A stretch of DNA of 64,000 nucleotides, taken from positions 281,394-345,393 of the forward strand of contig WIDE01000034.1 in assembly GCA_015039315.1 (NCBI GenBank). The letters run 5' to 3'. The stretch comes from Clavulina sp. PMI_390. Lineage: Eukaryota > Basidiomycota > Agaricomycetes > Cantharellales > Hydnaceae. Under the pieces are notes generated by a model. The model made no database searches. It saw nothing but the letters and a program-made list of their open reading frames with translations, and was not told the DNA's origin. Positions within the stretch are counted from its first letter, which is position 1, and each line of letters opens with the position of its first letter. The position numbers were made by a program, and so were the translations under genes. Shown here piece by piece: positions 11,001 through 22,400 of the stretch.

Positions 11001-13776
11001 CCTTTCTGATGTTCGTTTCTTTATTCGTTTGTTACTTTGTGTCGATCGTTTGATTGACAACGGTAATGCCGCGCCCGCGCGCTACTTTCAGTTTCTACAA
11101 TTCTAATCTTTGGCGTCAGACGCTGCATTTATGGCCTGTCTCTGTTAATTTTTGTTTATCTGTTCTCCTTTGTTTCGCCCTCGATCTGCTGCTTCATATG
11201 GCGTGATATCCGATTGACGCTCGGTTGCTGATCTTCAATCGTTTCTTTGCTCCACAGATCCCTTCGATGTCTTTGAGCGCGATTTCCCTGACCTCGTGGC
11301 TGTGGATGGATGTGGACGACCCGTCCAGCAGACTGACTTCATGGCGAGGGAGAAGGAAGAGATGCGTGAGCTCACGCAGGCGACGTTGATACATCAGAAT
11401 CTTTGGGTACGTTCACTTTTCTCGGCTGTGCTTATTATTAGTATTTCATACTGAGAAATCCGTCCCTGGTTTTTTCTATGTAGCTTGGGAATACTGCAGA
11501 TGTTCCCATCGTGCCTAAGGAAGCCATCATGGGTGATGTGGATCCATTTGACTCGGCGGAGAATGCTCAGATGGGCGGGTGGGATATCTGCATCGAGTGC
11601 AGAGATGATGCTTACTTCCCTAGCCCTGCGCACCTTCGCCACGCAGAGGACCACATTGCTAAGCTTGATGCTGTCTGGGCTGCTCAGTGCACACCCGTGA
11701 CGAGTATCTCGTCGCCTTACGCCGCAGCAACGACTGCTGCTCCTAATGGCACACCGCCAATGAGCCCAACACTCGCAGGGTTGAGCAACCTCCGTGTCAA
11801 CGCATCGTCGCCCAAGCCTCTCTTTAGGAGCGCGAGCTCAGATGTGATAATGCGCTCGAGGAGCAGGAGCTCGAGCCCTGTGCCCACCAATGCTACCGCT
11901 ACCACTGTTGATGGACGGCCAATCGTGCAGCCTCGTAGTCTGCGTTCACATTCGCCCTCCCCTGCATCGTCTTCTCCTTCATCCCCGCCAACCCCTCCAT
12001 CTGGAATTATTCAGACCAACTCCCCCTCGAGACCCCCACCAAACCCGCGCTCCATTGTTCACCTGTCCTTCCCCTCGTCTCCTCCCTCCAACCCCCATAC
12101 GACCGCGCAGCTGCTCAACATGCTTGCCTTCCTTGCACGGTATTCCGATCCGCAAGGCTGGGCTGCCGGCACATACAGCTTCATCACTACTGCGACGACT
12201 TCCAAGCGCCGCGGCTCTCTATCCGCGTTCAACCCCTCCTCCATCTCCGGAAACGGTGCATACCCGTACACATATCAGTATACGCCTGCGCCCCCGACTC
12301 AAATGTCTCGGCCGCTGCGTGTCCTGCTGCATAGCATGGATGGATACACGGAGACTTCTGTGTTAGCACTGAGCTTCTTGATGTTTGTGCGGAGGTGTAA
12401 TTTGCCCGAGGCGTACCTCGAGCTGCAGATTGAGCGCAATCGGAGCTTCTTTGTCTGCCCCGGGGACATGGGTGTGCTGAGGCGTGTGGAGAGCACGTTG
12501 GGGAGCGTGGATGGGGAGCGCAAGCGCGAGGAGAAGCTTGCAAGGAGGGAGCGGGAGCGTGCAGCGAGTGTGTCAAAGGAGAAAGAAACTGCGCGAGAGA
12601 AAGAGCGCGAGAAAGAAAAGGAGAAGGAGAAGGATAAGAATGCGTCGAGTGGGTGGGGTAAGTGGAGTGGTTCGTGGAGATCTGCGACGAGTGGGACTTC
12701 AGCGGTTGGAGGAGCTGTGAGCAGTCTTGGGCTCGGCCCTGTGTTTGGGTCCTTCAGTGCTACGCCCACTGGTAAGTGTCATTTAATGGTGGCTTATGTG
12801 CTATGTGACTTACTGACTGGCCCTTAATCTTGTAGTAGACCCATCTACCGGACATGCCATACCAACCCACCAGAATTCGCTTCCCCCACCAGCTCCACCC
12901 TTGCCTAGAGCATTCATGCACCCAACGCACCCGAATACCACTCGCCCTCGTGCACTCACCTCGCCTGTCAACTTGCCGTCGTATATTGACCACAGCGCAT
13001 GGTTCATGGACCCTCGATTTGATGGTTCCTTCCCCTCTCGTGTGCTTCCTCACTTGTACCTCGGGAATCTCAACCATGCTACCAACGCGTACATGTTGCA
13101 CGCCCTTGGGATCACGCATGTCGTGTCTGTAGGCGAGTGTGCGCTCGTACCCCCTGTGTGCGCAGCTCCTAGTACGGCGCCCGGCACACACATTGCCCTT
13201 GGCGATGTTGCAAACTCTCATAGTTCGTTCGTGTACGGGAGCGGCCCCAATGGGCAGGGAAGTTTGTGGATCGAGGAGCGTGAGGGCCGTATCAAGGTCT
13301 TGGACATCAAGGGAATCTCGGATGACGGGATCGATTCGCTCAGACCCCAGTTTGCGCCGATTTGCGACTGGATCGAGAAGGCGAGACTAGAAGGCGGCAA
13401 AGTGTAAGTTTCAAATCAATTTGCTCTATGGTGTTTTCGCGGTCCTCATCTCTCGTTCTCTAGGCTTGTTCACTGCCGTGTGGGTGTCAGCCGAAGTGCG
13501 ACAGTCACGATCGCGTACTGCATGAAGTACCATGCAATGAGCCTCGTGGATGCGTACTTGCTCGTCCGCTCGCGCCGCCTCAGCATCCTCATCCAGCCAA
13601 ACATGCGCTTGCTGTACAACCTGGTTGGATGGGAGATCGAGATTGCCAAGGAGAGGGCCATTGCTGGTAGTGAAGACAGCAACGCCACGGGAAGCAAGGT
13701 TCCTCCAGATGGGAGGCTGAGCTGGCCTTGTCTCGCAAGCGAGGTGCATCGACTGAACGAACGGTATCTGCAATAA
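8006..13776 (+). CDS. PPS1: Pps1-like dual-specificity protein phosphatase
   Basis: Predicted exons are 8006-9096, 9601-9622, 10056-10083, 10286-10474, 11258-11406, 11484-12771, 12836-13403 and 13464-13776; phases agree at every junction. The C-terminal exon pair carries a dual-specificity phosphatase domain: YLGNLNHATN and DIKGISDDG, then the catalytic P-loop HCRVGVSRS (Cys and Arg of the HCX5R signature, split from the preceding strand by the last intron). The long N-terminal half is Ser/Pro-rich, has a poly-Asn run (about 8583-8612) and a charged KEKEKEKE stretch (about 12580-12640). The extended N-terminus, with PIYATLSDIV and YSPHG motifs just before the linker, suggests the fungal Pps1 class, which is tied to cell-cycle and S-phase control in yeast. 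The start at 8006 is chosen over an in-frame ATG at 7808 because the intervening residues look like translated promoter. Introns 1-4 are 202-783 nt, far longer than elsewhere in this window. Confidence 0.8.
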
Positions 13777-14542
13777 AAGGATGCTCGTGTCGTCTTTCCA
13801 ACACTTTAGCTGCACAAAATCCGCACTTCCTTTTCTTCATGTGTCTGGAATTTCCTAATCGTCGCCAAACAACAAGGCGTTCTCTTTGTTTCTCCGCTTT
13901 CGATTCCGTTTCTTTCTAAGCATGCTTTCTTTCTCCTCGCTTGTCTCCTGAACGTGTTTTCTCTTCCTGCAATTCTTCTCGCTCATGAATCATGCCTCGG
14001 CATATGTACAACTAACTAAAATACTGTCCCCCTTCATTTCACCTTCTGACTCTATCTCTCTCCTCGTCTCATGCTGTCCCCACTAACTATCATGTCGGAT
14101 GCACTGTCTGGCCCCTCCCCATCTTCCCTCCCCCTCTCACATATTTGTCATTTTTCCGCTCCTCTCCTCCCTGAGCTCCCCACTTGCATTTGCATATTTG
14201 ATCAATGACACTATTGTAGTAATTTGGGCGGGACTTTGCTGTGCCCTTTGTCTATGTTCTTTTTTTCCCATTCGCTCTCTGTCTCTGTCCTCTGTCGTCT
14301 ATCCTCTTGTTCTCAAAAGCCCCCATCTTTAGTTGCATTCTCTCTCTCCGCATGTTTTTTTGTATTAGTACGTATTTTAGGCTTTCATGATGACATTCCT
14401 CTATAGCCTCCACTGTGCTCACGTTGTCCTTCATTATACCACTTTACACAGAAATGACCTGCAGCGTTGTGACGGAATTATCATAAGGATGTATATTGAG
14501 GGTATCGGTATAGTAGAGCTGCAATAGATTGATAGCTTTGTA
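13777..14542. other. Convergent intergenic region
   Basis: This is the 3' side of the phosphatase gene and the 3' side of the minus-strand membrane gene. The sequence is pyrimidine-rich (13800-14350) with T-runs. No coding frame with recognisable content was found. Confidence 0.4.
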
Positions 14543-16742
14543 TTATCCTGCACGCGAGGTCGTTTCACTGATTTCTGTGACCATCTGCATCATGTCATTT
14601 CGTTCAACCTGACGGATCTCAGTCTCCTTGCTTGATCGATGAAAAGGTGAAGTTTGAGATGAAGTCGACGGTTGTATGTCATCAGAAGCAAGCGCGGTCT
14701 CGATTCTCCGCTTATCGGTATCAGGGCTTTCGCTGGGTAGTGATTGTTCGAGATCTATCGGCGGACCCTCGCAGGATGGCATTGGCGTTGTTGTGGAAGT
14801 GCGTGCGTAGGTGGGGTGGGTTGAGCGCGAGGCGCGTTCCAGAACTTGGAGCGAGAAACTGGGTGTCGGTATCGTCTCGCTCGGCGGTGTGCGGGCGCGC
14901 AAGGCGCTTCGTAAATGAAGGCTATTTGGATGGAAGTAGATGCTCAGATACTGATATTTTTCATGTGGTAGATATAGGAGAAATGCACGAACTTTGCGAG
15001 GACTGCACAAATCACCACTGCAGGTGACCACTTCATAATTAAAACACAGAACAAAGTAAGCAGGGATTGCACCGAGAAATCATGACACGATGACGCTCTT
15101 CACATACCGCTGCAACATTGATCGCTGTGGACGCGCTTCCTAGCTCGTTCTTTGTCGGCCGCGAACCATGTTGCTCCATGAGATCGACTTTTCAATTAAG
15201 ATGTGAGGGAACTGGCGTACCGAAAGGAGAAGAACCAAGGCAAGTGCTGAGCTTATCGCACCTGTCGCCACACCATATATGATGATCATCGTCATGATAG
15301 TGTCTGTTCTAAAAATCCCAACTCCGGGTTAGCAGCGTTTGTACGGTAGAGGGCCGGGGAAGGGCTCGTACGATCGGAAGCCGCTCCTTCGTTTTGACAT
15401 CAGAGACGAGAGGTAAGCCGAAATATATATGTCCACTGCAACCTGGCAGAGAGAAGAGTTTCGTAAACACTTGTGGGTTATATATTGTTGGCTTGATTGA
15501 CGTACAATGGTAGCATTCCATGCAGTTTGGATCCAGTCAAATTGAGTGCCTTTTAAGTGCCACTTATCATAGACGTTGCCTGAAGTTTGGAAGTGGTCCG
15601 ATCAGAAAAATATAGATCAAGCTGGCATAGATACTTACCAATCCCGAACCCTGTAGGTCAGTCATGACCGCACGCTCAAACTCACTCCATACCACGATAC
15701 ACTGAAAACAACGACCCTACTTACCCAGATTTATCGCTATCAATCCTCCCTAGCATGCCGTCTATCAACAGACTGCATGGAAGTTTACAGTGGGGAACTA
15801 ATGGACACTCACCAATAGTACAATCATGTATACATCGCGCCCATCTAAAGAAATGTCGTATTCAAATCTTAGAGAGGTTCAAAAAAGAGGGTCAGGCGCG
15901 AACGAACTCACATGTCCAGAGGCGAGAAACAAAGAAAATTTGTGATAATGTCGTTGTTATTAGCTGAAAAGGGTATTTTTAGTGCTAGTGCAGCTGATAT
16001 GCATCGATGCTGAGGTTTAAAATCACTTTGTGGACCGAGAAATAACGAAGCTCCCTGTACAATTCGTTAGATGTGGCCGCAGCCCTTAGATAATAAGCAA
16101 GATACGACACCATGGCACGAATGAGCGCAACGCAGGGTATATCATCGCGCGTATCAGCACATTGTAAAGTAAGATCATGCAATTGAAACTTTCATATTGC
16201 AAAGTATGAGCACCCGTCTGCAAGATTTGGCATGAGGGCGTGTCATCAGTACTGACAAGAAATATGTTTGTGAAACCCTTGAATAGAAACCAAATCAGTT
16301 CGATCGGATCGTGCTCTTCAGGAGTGCGCAGTTGAAGGGATGACGTACCAAAGAGTGGCGACCTGGGGTTTAGTGCAAGTGCTCGATAAGTGCGCTGGTT
16401 ATTGGAGTGGTGATAGCAAGAGGGTTTCTTACGATGAGCTTAATATATCGCGGATCGTCGGGAAATCTACGGTAAAATGTATATGTTTGGACCTGGATGA
16501 CACCCGTCCAACTTAGGGAGAGGAAGATAAAGAAAGAAAGATAGGAGTAGGTGTTTGTCGCTGTCAAGCCTTTCATAAGGTAGGAGGGCATTGACAGAAA
16601 AGTCTCACAAACTATTCAGCAGGGCCCCTACCAAGTAAGCTACTGGATAGCTGAATGCAGGAGACTGAGCAAGGATTGTGGTGGACAGAATGGCGTTTGA
16701 GATCCTTCCAGATGTGCACGTGCTACAGGTCGGTGCGCCCAT
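14543..16742 (-). CDS. DUF6534-type multi-pass membrane protein, copy 1
   Basis: A minus-strand gene with several short introns. The chosen start at 16742 begins MGAPTCSTC and leads into PVAYLVGALLNSL. After an intron it continues WTGVIQVQTYTFYRRFPDD and YIKLI, followed by a GTAAG donor. This FP-D-x(3)-KL pattern after a GVIQVQ helix is typical of the large Agaricomycete DUF6534 family, proteins with about seven membrane helices and no established function. The last exon contains SLHLRSALRART and a hydrophilic Ser/Thr-rich tail ending at 14543. The middle membrane exons (about 15000-16300) are AT-rich and were not resolved base by base. A signal-like ATG at 16904 (MKFFLLSALPVGACA) is an alternative start but runs into a stop unless spliced. 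A paralog lies at 41666-43834. Confidence 0.6.
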
Positions 16743-17490
16743 ACACCGAGATGTCCCTCCACCTTGGGCAGAGCGTTAGTTGGTAGTATTTTGGGGTGGA
16801 AGATGGATGAGGGCTAGCTGGGTGTCACTGCGCAGAAGGTTGCTAACTTGAAATAGCACCGCACAAGCTCCCACGGGGAGCGCGGAGAGCAGGAAGAATT
16901 TCATCGCACTACACCAACCATGAACAGGGATCGATCGCGGTCACTTGACAAAAATCACCAGAGTTTCCTAGTACTTATAATAATGTCGCCAGATACCTTA
17001 ATGTGGTGGCTGGCGATAGTCGGTTGGTGCGAGAGGGAGTGTGGCCAACGTCTGCAGAAAGAGGAGAACTTGGCGACTTGTTTCCGGGGAGAGATAGCAT
17101 TCATCCACCACACCCTGTCACCATGTCAAGCGCTACCCTAGCCCCATACAGATCCCTGGCTGCACTGGAAGGTCCTTTGCTTTCGGTCAATTCGGCCCCG
17201 CAAAGACTTTTGACCAAATTTAGTCGGGATTTGCCCAAAGTGGAAGGGAGCCGCAGGCGCAACAACTTGGATGTCACGCAAAAGTGCTAGTCAATATCAC
17301 TAAACAAAGAACTCCATCAATCTCATAGAAATGTGAGACGATTGAGTATCCACAACTACCAGTACATATTTGGCATTGTCATACAGAGTAATTATAGAGC
17401 TTCTTGAGCGTAGAATAAGCATAATCTCGTGGCATCAGCGCATGTCCCCCAAAAGCCATAGCGAGGCAATTAACAGCAAGACACATGGTA
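16743..17490. other. Intergenic region between the DUF6534 gene and a secreted-protein gene
   Basis: Holds the promoter side of the DUF6534 gene and the 3' end of the next minus-strand gene. Short plus-strand frames at 16920-17290 and 17370-17570 show no domain and are not called. Confidence 0.35.
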
Positions 17491-19077
17491 TTAAACTGTC
17501 ACCTGATAAAAAGCAGTTGATTTCTCATCACCTGCAGTCATCGACAGCGAAAATGAGCCCCTTGCATTAGCACGCGTTTTTATTGACTCACCTGCCCCAG
17601 TGTATCGAGCCGTATATCTCGTCAAAACTTTCACACTTGTCACATCATTCTCCAATAGGAACTCTCCCGAGCTCCAACCACCAGCTAAGCAGCTTTCCAC
17701 ATCTGATGGTAACCACCCGCAGAATTTATTCTCCCTCGGGTCGAAATGTGAAGTTGCACCAAGGACCTCTTCGAGCGAAGTGGAGTTATGGAAGACCGCA
17801 ATGGTGTATGACTCGGTTCGATAGCCACCGTCTACGAGCGAAAAGGTTCGTTTTTGCGAATGTGTCGCGGGGGTGTAGGGGGGTAGTTTGATAATGGTTG
17901 GTTTGTGTGAAGAGGCTTGGACGGTGATATCAGTCCAAGCAACCAGTGTAAAGTGGCCCAGTTGCCTTGATAGACCTTCATCGCTCATTGATTGAATGCC
18001 GTTTCCAGATTGGTGGGCCTGATTGTGCTGTGAGGGCGGCTCCATTTCGGCAATTGGGGCAGCAGATACCGTTATAGTCACTGTGGACATGCCAGGTACA
18101 GTCTAACAGGCAAAGCTGGTAAGAGGATGCTCATATCTTATATTTTGAGAACCCCAATAAACCTACCTCCGTAACAGTGTACGTCGATATCATCGGTGTA
18201 GGCAGAGGAGACACAGTGATAGTTTCGGTCACTGAGTTGACTATTGTTCGGGTGGTTGTGGAAACGGTTTGGGTGGTCTTTCGATGGGATATTAGATTTA
18301 TGCCGTCACAGAATACTGGAAGGGAGAGTATTACCTCAGTAAGAGTCGTGAAGCTGGGGAGTGTAACAGTGTGAAATATAATGGATGGAGCGATCTCGAT
18401 GATTTGTTCGAGTATAGCATTAGACTTGGATACACTTCGTTCAGCAGGCATAATCGGTGTGAGGTATCGGGGATACGGAATAAAAAAAACTCACCGCGAT
18501 CGATTGCGGTACTAAGGAGACTTCTTCGTGTATCGAAGATGTTGTTACTGAGGCGAGGGGCTTTTGGTGCTAGTTGAGAATTTCAGGAGGCATACCATCC
18601 GGATTGATGTAGGAATCTTACATTTGACACGAGCGCGGTCACGTTTGGAATTTGGGGAACAAGTAATTCCAAATCCAATTGGGGTTCGGTGCAGGCAATA
18701 GATATGCCATCATGCCCATGAAAAAGGCCAGTGTTCATTTGAGCGCGCCATACCCAGGGTGATTGAGCAGGTGGGTAGATGTATGAAGAAGGCTGGATGG
18801 CTTGGTAGGTAACTCGTAGTTGCCGATTGGTAACTTCCAAATGTTGGAAGGTACAGCCAGGAAAGTTGGTGCAACGCGTGGGTATCACCGTAGCTGCTGC
18901 GTCAAAAGTCGTAATGATAGCAGTCGTTCCATAGAGCACCGTTGTTTGTAGAGCTGGATTCGTGTCGACCTTACTGTCCACGATAATTGCGGCGTGGCCC
19001 AGCGGGCCATAAGCAGTTGCCCACCATAACACAACTCCTATAGCCTTGCGTAGCCACAATTGTCGAGGCATTGACAT
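17491..19077 (-). CDS. Secreted or cell-surface protein of unknown function
   Basis: Five exons can be joined with consistent phase-0 junctions. Exon 1 (19077 to 18622) starts MSMPRQLWLRKAIGVV, a basic then hydrophobic signal peptide, probably cleaved after GPLGHA, and ends TALVSN before GTAAG. Exon 2 begins HQKPLASVTTS and ends PQSIA; exon 3 is SNAILEQII to FTTLTE; exon 4 is TTQTVSTTTRTIV to STYTVTE. Exon 5 opens TVPGMSTVTITVSAAP and runs to the stop at 17491. The middle is rich in Thr/Ser and hydrophobic beta-type repeats (TVSTTTRTIV, TETITV), as in O-glycosylated fungal surface proteins. The last exon has a globular-looking segment with a few cysteines (KFCGWLP, ESCLAGGW). No GPI signal or known domain was recognised, so no function is assigned. 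Confidence 0.6.
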
Positions 19078-19450
19078 GCAAATAAAGCGTTGAGAAGCCT
19101 ATCCAGTAATGAGAGTCATGCACAAGAGTTGTAGCTACGTGAAGAAAAATGGTAATGAGGGCGGAGTTTCGCACCCCTTGGTATAATAGACGTAACGGGA
19201 CAGCGACATTTCTTACTCTATTGAGCTATTCTATACATTATCTGCTTCGAGAAGAGTCTTGAACTGCCGTAACGGGTGCTCGTAACAGGTGACGATGTAT
19301 TTCGTAACAGATCCAAGAAGCAATCGTTGTGTGGATGTGTTGACGAGTATTGACTTTTGCTTACACCAGTCGCGCCTCACCAGCCGACATTTGGCTCGCA
19401 CTCCTCCACCAAGGAGTACTCTACTAGGGCTACTCCGACCCGGTTGCAAA
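19078..19450. promoter_or_regulatory. Divergent intergenic region (secreted protein / nucleoporin)
   Basis: About 370 bp separates the two divergent start codons. No clear TATA box or known motif was identified; short frames here are not supported. Confidence 0.3.
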
Positions 19451-22400
19451 ATGCAGCTAGAAGCTGCGTCTGAAGATGGCGCTGTAAGAATCGCTAGTCA
19501 ACTCTGTGCCACCCATTGTGACTCAACGCGCTACTACTTTCTAGTTCTTCAGCTTCAAGGCAGCGAATCGGGAGAACTTGAAACTCACGAAGCCGCTTGA
19601 ACAAAACGACCGCTGGACGGGGCCTACAAGGCTGTTCTCTCTGTCCAACACGATAGGCTGGGCTGCTTTCTGCACAGACGAAAGTGTGTTACATCGCTCC
19701 CGGAAACTGTCTTACCTATCAATAACTTGTTGAACCCGCCAGGTTGTTGCTTATCGCCACTTTCTGATCTGCATGCCGCGATCAAGGATCCTTCTACTCC
19801 ATTCGTTCCGAAGATCTCGCTTGGCTTTCCTTCCAAACCCATCTCCGTGATATTCACCAGCGATGATTCGTGTCTACTAGTTGCTCAGCTAAATGGCAGT
19901 ATCAGCGTCTATGATGTCTCTCCTCTCCAAAATCCGGTATGACTTTTGGTCTCAGTTCTTTAGTTATACGCCTCACTTACCTCCACAGGCATTCTTGAGT
20001 GGATCACTCCAACTTGTTTCTACTCTCAATCACTCTACGGAGCCGATTAGAGACCTTCAAGCAAACCCTTCGGATAAGCCTGACGTTGTTGCTGTCCTTA
20101 GAGGAACATCTCAAACGGGCACGCGGGTGGAAATGCTCAGTGTGACGCGTCAAACCGCAACAATCGCTTCTATGTGGGACGTGAGGAGTCCTGCTCAAGC
20201 ACAACTATGCTGTAAGCAAACTTCAAGTTACCTTTTTTCACTGCTAATTGTCCCTCTTGGTAGTGGCGTGGTCTCAGAAGGGCAAACAAATTGTTGTCGG
20301 CGATGCAGCTGGTAACCTCCATCAGTATACCCCCGACGGTACCTTAAAGACCACGATCCCGGCTCCCCCCAACCAACCGAATTGGCCCGTCACCTCTATT
20401 GCATGGCTGGAGAACTATCTGTTCTATGCCGCATATGCAACTCCTGCTGTCCCCACTGACGAACAAGAAGCCGTTTGCTATGCAATCCAGACTGATAAGT
20501 CGGGAAACACCACTTATATTTCCACTCCGGATGTTGCGCCTCTATATGGAGAACGATCCCGCGAGACGTCGCGCTTTTTCATGAATTTGCGCGATTGGGC
20601 TCCTATGAAGCATATTCTGGTCGTTGCCGATGCGCCATCTACAGATATTGGTGTCGTTGCTCAGCACAGTGATCGAGCATCCCAGGACTGGGTCATACTC
20701 GACCTCGAAGAGACGAGCCGCGTCGTTCTCCCTCTCGACGAGGAGATGCGAGACACGTACCCAATTGGAGTGGCGATCGACCTCACCTCTACCGAACCTG
20801 TTGTGCTTGCTACTCACGGCGGCGATGAGACCCCGCCAGCTCCACCCTCTCCCATCTTATACATCTTCACTAATACTGGAACGCTCTGCGCTTATCATAT
20901 CTTAAACTCGACAGCACCTTCATACCCCTCGATGGCAGGCCCTAGACCTGCTTCTACCACTGCGTCATCTGGGGGACAGTCGGATATGGATGTTGTTGCT
21001 CCTTCCACAGTTGCTCCCACTCCTATAGCAGAAATCCCAACGCCCGCTGCTCCATCTGTGTTTGGACAGACTGGTTTTGGCGCGTTTGGTAATACGAACG
21101 CAAGCAAGCCAAGCGCTTTTAGTACTGGAGCATCGAGCGCCTTCACCTCAGGCACTGGCGCGTTTGGTGCATTTGGGAGCGGGACGAGCGCATTTGCCAC
21201 GCCCTCAACGAACCCAACACCTTCAGCTTTCTCTTCGACCCCGACTGCAGACCCAGCATCCACATCGGCATTCGGTAAGCCTTCTGCGTTTGGGCAAACG
21301 TCCGCTTTTGGACAGACATCCGCTTTTGGACAAACGTCAGCGTTTGGACAAACTTCGGCCTTTGGGCAGACGTCAGCCTTTAGCGCTAGCGCAAAGCCTA
21401 GCGCTTTCTCATCCACCCCTGCGACTGGAGGAGGTGGGTTCTCATCTTTTGCCACCCCGAGTTCAGGCACAAGTGGGGGTGGATTCGCCTCTTTTGCCAA
21501 ACCTTCTGGAGAGTCTGTCTTCGGCTCTACGCCTGCGAACCCTGCAAGCTCTGTGTTTGGCCGAACGCCGTCGTCTGCTGGCGGGAGTGGAATGGATGTT
21601 TCTCCTCCGACCCCCGTGCAAGAGAAGAAGCTTGGTACGCCCATGGTAGAGGAGACCCCTACGGAGACTAGCGCATTTGGAGCTGCTCCCACTGCAGGGC
21701 CGTCCGCATTTGGTACTTCGTCACAGCAGTCAAGCCCTTTCAGCTCGTTCGGTTCGGGAACATCTTCATTCGCTAGTGTTGGATCGGTAGGACCAGTTGC
21801 GCCTGCTTTCGCCGGAGCGACGAGCACGCCCAGCCCTCCCGCTCCTGCACCTACTACAGCTTCGACCTCTGGTCCATCAGGCCTTGCTTCAGTGTTTGGC
21901 CAGTCATCATTTTTTGGGTCGGCAGCCCCAAAAAGCTCCGCCTCGCCTCCCCCCGCCATGCCTTCCCCTCCACAGTCGGCTTCACCGACGCCAACGCCGG
22001 CAACTCCACCAAGCACGGCCCCTTCTTCCTCTCCTTTTGCCGCTTCAAAGGGATTCTTGGGCACTGGAGGAGCCTCGGGGACCTCGGCATTCGCCAAAGC
22101 TGCCCAATCTGGCTCATCCACCCCTATTCCAAATGCCTTCAGTGGCTTCAGCAGTGGCGCGTCAACGCCAGCAACCGTCTCTGCTCCTGCATCAGGCACT
22201 TCCACACCTGCCTTCGGCCAGACTTCTGCATTCGGAGCCACCAAGTCAGCGTTTGGGACATCTGCGTTTGGAGGTTCAGCTTTCGGAAGTTCGTTTGGCC
22301 AGCCCTCGGCGTTTAGTACACCACCTCCGAAACCTACCGCTGCGACGACAACACCCACCGCCACTCCCCCATCTGCTGGTGGTGGATTTGCATCATTTGC

